DNA from: Chrysomallon squamiferum
Taxonomy: Eukaryota > Mollusca > Gastropoda > Neomphalida > Peltospiridae
DNA: 35,000 nt
Assembly (NCBI GenBank): GCA_012295275.1
Contig: CM022667.1
Location: 1,667,001 to 1,702,000 of the forward strand
Direction of reading: 5' to 3'
In this document: positions 21,813 through 31,300 of the stretch, in pieces
Position numbering within the stretch: the first letter of the stretch is position 1
Layout: the number at the start of each line of letters is the position of its first letter
The notes under the pieces: generated by a model
Told to the model about the DNA's origin: nothing
What the model saw: only the letters and a program-made list of their open reading frames with translations
The model's database searches: none
Program-made: the position numbers and the translations under genes

Positions 21813-24314
21813 TACTACTACTACTACTACTACTGCTACTACTATTATTATTAATTTTCTTCTTTTTTTAAATACTCACTTTATCTTTAAGGCCTAAATA
21901 TATTTTTAAATTAACAAATTGGATATTTTTTAGACATAGCTTTTAATATCTATGAAATTAAAGCTGCCACATTTATTATTATTTATTTGTTTTTTAAATA
22001 CTTTTGATATGATAGTTCTGATTTTTTTTTTTTTTTTAATAATAATAATAATTATTAAGTAAATAAACTGTTATATTATGAAACAAATAAATCTGATAAA
22101 AAAACAAAAACAAAAACAAAAATAATTATAATTTATAAAATATTTCAGTGAGCAGGGAGAGAAAGAAACTCCTGTTATTATTCACCGAGCCATTCTGGGA
22201 TCTGTTGAAAGATTTGTTGCCATTTTATGTGAAAATTTTGCTGGAAAATGGTAAGAAGAGTTTATTTTTTGTTCTTGTTGGGGTTTTTTTAAATAATAAA
22301 ATTATGAAAATGTACTTTACTTGGCAGTTGATGAATAAAATTCTGTTTAATTTTTTTATTAAAAAGTTATTAAATAGTTGTATAAGATTTTTGCATTTAA
22401 AACTGAATAATGTTAGTAACATCTGATTATAACAGATTCATTATTTTTATTATTGTTATTTATCGAATATTAATAGTTGTATTAGTTTTTGCATTTAAAA
22501 CTGAATAATGTTAGTAATATCATATTTTCTAAACTTTTGTGCAAGCAGCAATGCAAGTATTTCATGGACTGTTTTTTTTTTTGAGGGTTGTTGTAAGCTG
22601 ACTAAAAACTGTGTTGAATTTTCAAACAATGAAATTAAGAATTTATAATCCCTTATAATTGTTGTTAATTAAAACTGACATCAAATAATTAAAAAAAACA
22701 TCAAAATGTCTTTCTTATTCAAAGCCCTTAAATATTGAAATGTTTGATGTTATAAGCATGAATGCTAAAGAATGAGAAAAGATTTAGAATTCTTGTTACA
22801 AAAGTAAATACAGTTTTTGTTAATATACACTGACATGTAGCTGCTGTTAATAAAAATTGAAATGATAAAGCTGATGTTATTAATTTAATTTTGTTTTCAG
22901 GCCTTTCTGGATGTCTCCCCGACAGTCCTGTGTTATACCTGTTGCCCCTGCATTTGACAAATATGCAGAGGAGGTGAGCTTTTAAATATTACAAAAAGAA
23001 TATTTGTTTTCAGTTTTACGTTAACTAGTTACCTTTAGCCAACAAAATAAAATAAACTAATTTAACAAAACTGCCAGATCGAGCAAACATAAGTAGAAAA
23101 TGTTATGGTGGCATTTAATTTGTTATATGCATGTGTTTTTGTGTGTGTGTGTGTAATAATACAGAACAAAGGTTTTCGTTTAAGCATTGAAAAATTTGCT
23201 GGTGCTTAAATTAAAAAAGTCTTTGTGAAGTAAAGAAATCTGTATTTTATTTTATTTTATTTCGTTTCGTTTCGTTTTCTCTTCTTTTATTTTAATATAT
23301 TTTATTTTATTTTTATTAATTCATACTTTCATTCATTCATTCATTCATTCATTATTGATATCAATTTTATTTTTGTCAGGTTCGTAAGAAAATATGTGAT
23401 GCTGGTTTTGTGTGTGACACTGAACTCGACACTGGTACCACTCTAAACAAGAAAGTTCGAAACGCACAGCTTGCATACTACAACTTCATCTTTGGTGAGT
23501 TTACAAAGATATGTTAATTGAAACTAATGTTAACCTTTCAATGAGTGACCGATTTGCTAAAAATAGTCCACCGATTTTCTCAGAATTTTTAATCGTACTT
23601 GTAATATTTTATAACTTGCGCTTTTGTTTTTGAATAATTAAATACCTGAAAGTGTGAGTTAAAAAAAAAAAAATCTTTATATGGAAGAAAGTCATATATT
23701 TCCATTTTATATTTACAAATTCTGAATGCTGAAACTTCATTTCAGGGTTAGATTAAAATTTTATTCATTTAATTATTTTTTCTGAAAAATTTAATATCAG
23801 ATAAGCCAGTAAAGAAAAATGTTTACATGGAACAGAGTCTATGTGTGTGAAAAAATATATCACTTTTCAAAAAACAGTTGTTTCATTTTTACAAATTAAA
23901 TTCTCTGAATAATCTAAAAATGTTGAAAAAAGATTGCCCCTTTTTATATGGATGAAGCTTATAAAATAATTCCATTTAATATTTGAAAGAAATCGTGAAT
24001 ATTGCTTACTACTGTAACTTCCAAAAAACATTGTTTGGAAATAATTTATATCTAACAATATAATATGTGAAAAAGTCACATGTGTGTATTCACAACTCTG
24101 GAGAAATGTTCAGTAGTTGCTAAACTGTAATTGATTTTATTTTTTTTTAAATGTTTTATTTTCAGTTGTCGGGGAGAAAGAGGTAGCTAGCAAGACTGCA
24201 AATGTCCGAACACGGGACAACAAAGTTCACGGAGAGCACAGCATCGATCACATCATCAGCAGATTTTCTAAATTCACAGAAACAAGATGTCTGGACGCTG
24301 AGGAAACCTTTTAA
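10669..24314 (+). CDS. TARS1: Threonyl-tRNA synthetase, cytosolic type
   Basis: Class II aminoacyl-tRNA synthetase that charges tRNA-Thr with threonine using ATP. Exons: 10669-10719 (probable), 14084-14271, 14635-14750, 15267-15396, 15815-15932, 16336-16400, 16901-16979, 17521-17667, 18161-18259, 18613-18708, 19291-19361, 19831-19993, 20594-20731, 21189-21266, 21551-21651, 22149-22250, 22901-22973, 23380-23494, 24166-24314. Phases agree at every junction from exon 2 to the TAA. Exons 2-19 encode 675 residues; with 17 from exon 1 the protein would be 692, against 723 in human TARS1, whose extra length is N-terminal. Domains in order: TGS (about 54-117), editing domain with HSSAH and CRGPH, class II catalytic core with MNCPGHC and HRNELSG, and HGTP-type anticodon-binding domain. 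No mitochondrial presequence is visible, hence cytosolic type. A partial inverted copy lies upstream at 6400-8995. Confidence 0.96.
10720..14083 (+). other. TARS intron 1
   Basis: About 3.4 kb, the longest intron of the gene. 10890-11155 and 12705-13410 recur in inverted orientation upstream, while 11155-12705 has no counterpart there. The intron holds (AT)n at 11254-11277 and long T-runs near 12484 and 13404. 11300-11400 has a few CpGs and a minus-strand donor-like AAG|GTAAGC, but no matching exon could be built. No extra gene seen inside. Confidence 0.6.
14084..14750 (+). CDS. TARS1: TARS exons 2-3: linker and TGS domain
   Basis: Exons 14084-14271 and 14635-14750 join through a split Ser codon (AG|T). 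The first encodes [17 protein letters not shown], matching the helical linker before the TGS domain in other TARS proteins, then [14 protein letters not shown], the hallmark start of TGS. The second continues [19 protein letters not shown] and ends SDG. TGS is a small beta-grasp domain that in this family packs against the editing domain and contacts tRNA. Both exons are absent from the inverted duplicate. Confidence 0.95.
15267..16979 (+). CDS. TARS1: TARS exons 4-7: editing (SAD) domain
   Basis: Exons 15267-15396, 15815-15932, 16336-16400 and 16901-16979 encode the second N-terminal domain, which hydrolyses mischarged Ser-tRNA-Thr. HSSAH (His125 and His129, counting from the ATG at 10669) and CRGPH (Cys231, His235) form the HxxxH/CxxxH editing centre shared with AlaRS and AlaX proteins. 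[18 protein letters not shown] is the conserved core strand region. All four key residues are present, so proofreading should be functional. Exon 4 also exists as a four-substitution copy at 7815-7944 on the other strand. Confidence 0.96.
17302..17385. repeat. 42-bp tandem duplication in TARS intron 7
   Basis: GATGTAGACTCTGTTGAACA recurs exactly at 17302 and 17344, within two 42-bp units. The unit length is a multiple of three, so the frame stays open (VDSVEQNT twice) on both strands, producing chance open frames. It is intronic and not part of the TARS protein. Confidence 0.93.
17521..22250 (+). CDS. TARS1: TARS exons 8-16: class II catalytic core
   Basis: Exons 17521-17667, 18161-18259, 18613-18708, 19291-19361, 19831-19993, 20594-20731, 21189-21266, 21551-21651 and 22149-22250 carry the synthetic active site. 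[18 protein letters not shown] and [11 protein letters not shown] correspond to the motif 1 region. MNCPGHC supplies the zinc-ligand Cys (Cys383). HRNELSG with [13 protein letters not shown] is motif 2, with Arg412 and the zinc-ligand His434. [10 protein letters not shown] holds the third zinc ligand His559 and the motif 3 Arg568. The threonine-selecting zinc site is thus complete. Exon 12, the longest here at 163 nt, spans all of motif 2. Confidence 0.97.
17880..18140. repeat. Degenerate short tandem repeat in TARS intron 8
   Basis: GTTATATTTAATT(C/T)TGAA-like units of roughly 20-30 bp recur about ten times with drift, filling much of the intron upstream of exon 9. Short and diverged. No function suggested by the sequence. 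Confidence 0.6.
19364..19405. repeat. (GT)n directly after the TARS exon 11 donor
   Basis: About 20 GT units begin within four bases of the GTAAGT donor at 19362. Similar GT/TG runs sit in this gene's introns at 20142-20181 and 21080-21110. In other animals intronic GT repeats next to donors can bind splicing regulators. Whether this one does is unknown. Confidence 0.9.
19640..19828. repeat. (ATTT)n tract up to the TARS exon 12 acceptor
   Basis: Repeated ATTT units with A-run interruptions extend to the acceptor TTTACAG at 19830 and so form its pyrimidine-poor tract. A similar ATTT tract precedes DHRS1 exon 9 near 33187-33215. Confidence 0.9.
21757..21855. repeat. Compound (ATT)n-(ACT)n microsatellite
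   Basis: An ATT run at about 21757-21810 switches to ACT units at about 21811-21843 and then back to ATT, in TARS intron 15. The plus-strand frame gives a poly-Tyr open reading frame that follows exon 15 sequence by chance. The true exon 15 ends at 21651. Confidence 0.95.
22901..24314 (+). CDS. TARS1: TARS exons 17-19: anticodon-binding domain
   Basis: Exons 22901-22973, 23380-23494 and 24166-24314 encode [18 protein letters not shown], followed by [18 protein letters not shown] and [18 protein letters not shown]. These are characteristic strands of the HGTP anticodon-binding fold, which reads the tRNA-Thr anticodon. The C-terminus ends DAEETF, close to the acidic EEEF-type tail of other TARS1 proteins. 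The TAA stop is formed at the very start of a 25-A run (24313-24337). Confidence 0.95.
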
Positions 24315-25430
24315 AAAAAAAAAAAAAAAAAAAAAAATACAACAGCAGCAGCAAAAGCAGAATTGAATTAACGAATGAAACAAACTGTTTACTTTCATTA
24401 TCATAATTTGATGCATTTTGGAAATGTTTCTGTAAAACTATAAAATGAAATTTAATTTTTAGTTCAGGTTATTATCAACTGCATTAAAATGACAAACAGA
24501 CTTTTTTTTTTATAATATGAAAATGTTAATCAGTTGAGACTTAATGTCCCATAATACAAGTAATTTATGGGTGTGTGGTATATACTGTTCAGTGTTAAAA
24601 TAAAATTTGAATATATAAAGAATAATAATAAGCAGCTTCAGAAATGAGGCTGCCTTTTTAATATTTATATGCAGTATAAAAATAATTAAGCTGAATTAAA
24701 ATAAATGGGACTTCTTTTTTTTTTTTTTTTTTTAAAGCAACATTATAAGATGAATAAAAATTGAAAAAAAAGTATTGATGTTATACATTATTTAAATTTT
24801 AATGGTAAGTTTCACATGAATAATTTATTTATTTAATATTTTGAAACATCCCTCTACATAATTTTTGTTTTTCATTGTATTTGAGTACTTAAATATTATA
24901 ATTTTTCTTTCTTGAACTAAAAATGTTTAAGCTTACAAGAAATATTTCAAAATAGTAACATTTTGCATTTATTTTACTTAAATAAAAAATAGTAGAAATA
25001 GAAATAAATAACAAAATTGGTTTGGTTTGCACAGTTCGCTTACAATTGCCAAGAAATACTTAAATGCTTCTTTTTTCTGACATTTTTTTTTTTTTTTTTT
25101 TAATATGCTCGTAATAGTAGTAGTAGTATTGATTTTCTTCTCAAAGACAGACAATACTTATTTATTACTCTCACTTATACAATCATTAAAATGATTTGGC
25201 TTGAATTTACTGTTGGACTTCGTATGGATTCAATATTTAACATTTCTGTGTAACGCACAAATTCAGAAATTTGAAACATTGTGTAAGTTCAGCTTTTCAC
25301 TGGTTAAAATCGTGTTGTCTAAAAAATTTTAAAATTTTATTAATTCTGTAAATGTAGTAATAACATTTTTGTTGTGTTTAGTATTTATGTTACTGTTATC
25401 CAAATTTATGTGTACTTATTCGTCAATAAA
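24315..25430 (+). terminator. TARS 3' untranslated region and poly(A) signals
   Basis: AATAAA hexamers occur at 24599-24604, 24700-24705, 24753-24758 and 25425-25430. The first lies about 285 nt after the stop and is the simplest candidate. Several usable signals suggest alternative 3' ends. T- and A-runs at 24713-24733 and 25081-25102 are low complexity. I cannot tell which site is used. Confidence 0.5.
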
Positions 25431-26302
25431 ATAATTGAAAAAAAATAATTATTTATTGTTTTAAATAGTGTTTGTCCAAGTTTCTTATTACTGATATGTT
25501 TAATGTCATTTCAATTTTTTTTTCTAAGTTACTTGGCATGAAGGTCGCAATTTATAAAAAGTTTAAAATATATCTTATCAACTCCTTTGTTTGGTACACA
25601 TATTACAAGATGGCCTCTATTCAAATGCTAGATTTTCGTTTTGAAGATATTTTGGATTAGAATGAGAAGTCACTGGCATCTTTCTGTCTGCCTATAAAAT
25701 TAAAAACTTTGATAAAAGTGAATAATTTATTGAAATTTATTTACTTTCAGTATTATGGAAAATATGTTCGAAATTATTAAAATTAATGATAGCTTCAAAT
25801 AAAAAATATTAATTTTTTTAATTTTTTTTTTTTTTTTTTTAAAGAAAGAAAGAAAACAAATCATAACATGACGTGTAATGGTCTGATTTGATGAGTACTC
25901 TCTAGTGTGGGGGGACGGGGGGAGGGAGTTGTCTGTAATCGGAATACGAGAGTAAAGCGCGATTACTCAGTCTGCTGAAAATATTTGTGTAAAGTACTGA
26001 TCCCTAGATAGAGCTGTGTCGCTCATCGGAAGTGTGCAGTTTATTTATAACAAACTTACAAAGGCAAGCATTTTTCGATTTATTCATTAAATTATGGTTC
26101 TTTGTCTTCACAAGGCTTATTTCAACTTCTTCATAATATCTTTCTTATTTAATCCGTTGTTAAATTTATCGATAAACTAAAACTTTTCTGCCGTCATCAT
26201 TAAAGATTATGAATAATCATAATGGATATGATATGTCTGAGCTATTCATTTTATTATAAATACTTCTACTGAAAAGTGCACTGTATTTAAAGTATTGCAT
26301 TT

Positions 26303-26334
<32 letters not shown>

Positions 26335-26932
26335 TAATCCTTCTTTAGGCAAATAAATAAACGTAAACAAAAATGGCTACTAAATACTATAGTATACTGC
26401 ATTTGATGTAATTATTGCTTATTTGTACGAAGCCGTAACTTTGGTAGAGTAGACGAACATAATTGCTTAGCAGAAAATTGACAGCTATAATAAATACCAG
26501 ACAATAAAATAACTTTTTTCTGTTATAAAATTAATAATTAAATTTAATAATAATAAGTGATGATATAAAAAAAAAAAAATATTGATAAAATTGTAGAAAA
26601 ACGTTTTAAATAACGATTTCATGTTATTGAGATACATATATAAATTATAACTTATATAAGAAACAAATATCAAAAACTGGTTGAACAATAGGATTTATCT
26701 GATGTGTCAGTAGAAATACAAATAATAAAATGTGCTAACAGGCATTTCGACGACTCCGACGGTAATAGCAATTATACGAAATCGGCCAAGGTAGTAAACC
26801 GGAAACGTCTCGAAGTCCGTCGATGTATTCCGAAACGAAACGAAAACACAAACGTGACCCTGTTTGGCTTTGATCGCTACAATGATGTAACATAATGATT
26901 ACACAACACGACACTGAAACGTCATATCGAAT

Positions 26933-26977
<45 letters not shown>

Positions 26978-27258
26978 GCAAGAAAAAAGAAATGAGATTC
27001 ACATCACAGTTATTAAAGGTATAACCAGAGTTTAAAAAAAAAAATTAATAACTTAATAAGTTTTCTGAGATACATTTGAATATTGTATTAATTATACGAG
27101 GAAAACTACCATTATTATTATAATTATAATTATAATTATTATCATTATCATCATCGTCGTCGTCATTGTCATCATAAATAATATTATTTTGTTATCGTTA
27201 TCATTGTTTATTATTATTGTTATTATTATGATTATTATTATTATTATTATTATTACAG
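25431..27258 (+). promoter_or_regulatory. Intergenic region with probable DHRS1 leader
   Basis: The DHRS1 start codon at 27259 directly follows an acceptor (TTATTACAG), so at least one leader exon must lie upstream. Two CpG-bearing patches stand out. 25880-26060 includes a GGGGGGACGGGGGG-type run. 26735-26890 has CGACGACTCCGACGG and a consensus donor CCAAG|GTAGTA at 26790/26791. The second is the better leader-exon candidate because it has a proper donor, with a 468-bp intron to follow. (AAT)n occupies 26934-26975. No other gene seen. Confidence 0.4.
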
Positions 27259-27804
27259 ATGAAGACACTTGCTGATAAAGTTTGTCTTGTAACTGGAGCT
27301 ACTCGTGGTATAGGTCGAGGTATTGCAGTTCAGCTGGGAGAAGCAGGGGCTACAGTTTACATCACAGGTACAGTTCTTATCACCTTATTCATTTATTTAA
27401 CTGACCAATGTCTTTTGTACAAGCTCAGAGTTAAAAGATCTTCTCTTCAGTTAACTTAATGTTATGAACCTTTCGATGTTTTTTTAAAACTTTTATTTGG
27501 TATTTTGAAGTAAACTGGATAACTACCACAGAATGTATTTTAAAAAGAACCTTACTTTCTAGAAGAGCAAAATTTTGGAATTTATTGTATAATATCAAAA
27601 ATGTTTTCAAATTTTGCCACATCATGGCATATTTTATTATTTAATTTCTGGTAAAATATTATAAGTCATTTAAAAACAGAAATTGCTTACATATTATAGT
27701 AATAAATATATAAATAAAATTGACGAAATAATAAATAAATAAATAAAATTAGTGTAATAATAAATAAATAAATAAATAAATAAAAAATTAGTATAATGAA
27801 ATAA

Positions 27805-27839
<35 letters not shown>

Positions 27840-28361
27840 AATTAGTGTAATAATAAATAAATAAATAAATGAAAAAGTAAATTAAAAAATAAATAAAATT
27901 AATGAAATAATAAATAAATAAATAAATAAAATTAGCGAAATAAATAAATAAAATTAGTGTAATAATAAATAAATTAATGAATGAATGAAAGTATGAATTA
28001 ATAAATAAATAAATAAAATTAATGAAATAATAAATAAATAAATAAAATGAGCGAAATCATAAATAAATAAAATTAATGAAATAATAAATAAATAAATGAT
28101 CATACTCTTTATAAAAGTTCAGACATAACTTGCTGTGAAAATAGGTTTTTAATGAATGGTTGTTAAAGGGTGAAAATGTGGAGACCTGCCTAAGATCCTT
28201 ATCACAAAATGGCCCTTATGTAACAGAGAGACCAAACACATTTTCTTTAATAAACTTTATTTTATATGTTTATAATAACTATATTTGTTGTATATTGTAT
28301 ATCATTACATGTACACACTTAAATGTAAACACATACACACGCATGCACGTACGCACACATG

Positions 28362-28392
<31 letters not shown>

Positions 28393-31300
28393 TTTAATAT
28401 TTATACATAATTAACTAATTTTGTAGGTCGTACTCTGACTGTTCCACCTGATGATCCAATAGGAGGTAGTCTTACAGACACAGCCAACGAAGTAGGTGAA
28501 CTTTATTAATATATATATATATATATATATCACAAGTAGTTTGTGTCATTTAACATGTAGTTTAACTTTAATACTTTCAGATCTATATTACAAAGTATTT
28601 TATATGTAATTCAATATGTACATTAACTTTAGTATTTTTCTGATATATATTACAAAGTATTTTTTATGTAATTCAATATGTACATTAACTTTAATATTTT
28701 TCAAATACATATTACAAAGTATTTTATATGTAATTTAATATGCAGATTAACTTTAATATTTTCAAACAAATATTACAAAGTATTTTTTGTGTAATTTAAT
28801 AACTAGATTAACATTAACATTTTCAGATCTGTATTACAAAGTATTATTTATGTAATTTAATATGTAGATTAACTCTAATATTTTCAAATATATATCACAC
28901 AGTATTTTATCAGGAAGTTAAGATTATATAACCAGGCCTTGACCTCCATAATATTCAGACAGTAATGATGATAGTTCTCAGATAACAGTAAAATTAGATA
29001 TTTTCAATACAAACATTTTATTAGACAATTTAGCTATATGATTTTTTTTAATTATAATTTAATTTACCAAAACTAGCTGGGGTAACAATTGGAATGTATG
29101 CTGTATAAAACAGTATTTGTTGTATTATTCATGGTCAATTATTATAATTTATAATAAACAGTAAAATATGATTAAAAAAGAATGTTATTAAATTTATTCT
29201 TCATTTCCAATTAATATTTATACTGATAAAAAAAAAAAAAAATAGTATTGTAGAATTGTTTTTATAATGCTTAGAATATTTATTATGTTGTTTCTGATCA
29301 GTAGTTATAATTTATAATGAAAAAAATATGAGGTGAAACATGTTAATAATTAATTTTCATTACTAATTAATCTTTGTAACCGATTAAAAAATAATAACGA
29401 AAAAACAAATTCTGTGTGTTTTTATGTAGATAAAACATTTGTTATATAATTTATTAGTTGTTGTTATGATTTATAATGATAGACAGAAAAAGGTGGTGAA
29501 AAGTGTTATTACATTAATTTTTCATTAGTAATTAATATACAAAATAAAAAAAAAATATAAAAATAAAAATAAAATAAAAACAATAGAATTGTTGTAAAGT
29601 TCTTGTTTTTTAAATTATTTTTATTATTAACATTTATTATTCATTCTGATGACTAGAAAAATGATGTAGGAATTTTTATTTTATTTTAACATAAAATATT
29701 TTATCATATATGATTAATAATCATGTTTATACTGACAGACAGACTGTTTATTACTGGTGATTATTTGTTGTGACAGATAGAAAAGCGAGGGGAAGGTGTA
29801 TCCCTGTGCAATGTGATCACAGCAACGATGATGAAGTTAAGAAAGTTTTTGATCGAATCAGCACTGAGCAAGATGGAAAGCTTGATGTTCTTGTCAACAA
29901 CGCTTATGCTGGAGTTTCAGTAAGACGCTGTATCGTTTTTAACTTCAGTAGCATTTTAGAAATATTTAAAAAAAAATTGTACAAAAACACTTTATTGATT
30001 GTGCTCTTTGTTCAAAATTTTTATAATGTATAAATTGCTGACTTCCGTTTTTAAGCTAATTTTTTATTTTTTGTATATATATGTCTTCTTTATTTATTTA
30101 TTTATTTATATCATTATCCTTGAAATTATAAGAATAATGATAATGTTAGGGCCAAATTCCCGATTCATAATACTTCAAGCTGCTGTTCATTTTCTTCAGT
30201 GTGGCAGGAAATTTTTCTCTTTCAGACTAGTATTAGTAATTTATATAACTGATACCAGTTAATTGTTAATTTAAAAATCTGTTTGATGGTTAAACACAGT
30301 TATGTAATAATTTTTGACATATCTGGAATGAAAACATTTCTTGAGCAGCATAATTATGACAGTTAACTAATAATTTCATGCATTGTTTGTTATCTTATGG
30401 GATGGTCTAAAGTTTCATTTGCAGAGTTGATTAGTTGATATTACAAGCAAAAATCCCAAATATGCAGTATTCAGTACTGAAATTGCAAGAGTATTTTTTT
30501 GTGTAGAAAATACTACATGTTAAGATTTCAGCATCTAAATTACTAAATATATAATAGAAATATACTGTCAAGTATTGGAATATTTTCAATTGATAATATC
30601 CATATTTTATTTCTGTAAAAATATTTAATTACCGATATGGGATTTATTATTTAAATTTTTTATTGTATCTTTGTTTTTGTTTGTTTATTTTATTTTATTA
30701 TTTTTCTTTCAGGCAATAGCTGATCAGTACAAGGTTCCATTCTGGGAGCAGCCAATTAACATGTGGGACATAATCAACAATGTAGGACTAAGGTAAATGA
30801 AATCAGAGAATAATGTATGAAATCTGTCTTGGTCTCACATGATTGAAATTTACACATAAAAGTTCATAATATACATAGATTGGCTGCCACTGATGGTATT
30901 TGTATTATAAACTCTGTTAACAAATTCACAATATAATTCTCTATATAATCCTCTTAAGTGCAGAAAACACTTATACACAACTTTTAATATATGAACCAAA
31001 AATACATGCATTATATGTCTGTTTTGTAATTTAACTTACTACTATAATCTAGAGACACATCTTGTCAAGCATAACCCCATAGATACATAAATAATAACAA
31101 TTCTAACACTCATATTTAATACAGGCTCTCAGAACATATGTATTATCTATCTGGGTTTTTGTTTTAATAGAGTTACTAGTATTAAATAGACACACATCCT
31201 CATAATATTATATATCACATATTGTATACTGTCATATATCATATTTGTATCAGATATCACATCACACATATTGTGTCCATGTATTATGTATATCATATTT

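Noticed and set aside
21522-21854. 110-codon plus-strand open frame with poly-Tyr tail
   Set aside because: It reads exon 15 in the wrong frame and then an ATT/ACT microsatellite. The TARS frame is different.
10669-24314. Mitochondrial threonyl-tRNA synthetase (TARS2)
   Set aside because: No amphipathic presequence is visible at the proposed N-terminus, and the residues match the cytosolic TARS1 family closely. Dual use by an alternative start cannot be excluded.
25472-25660. 62-codon plus-strand open frame downstream of TARS
   Set aside because: AT-rich composition, no recognisable domain, and position between gene ends make it a chance frame.
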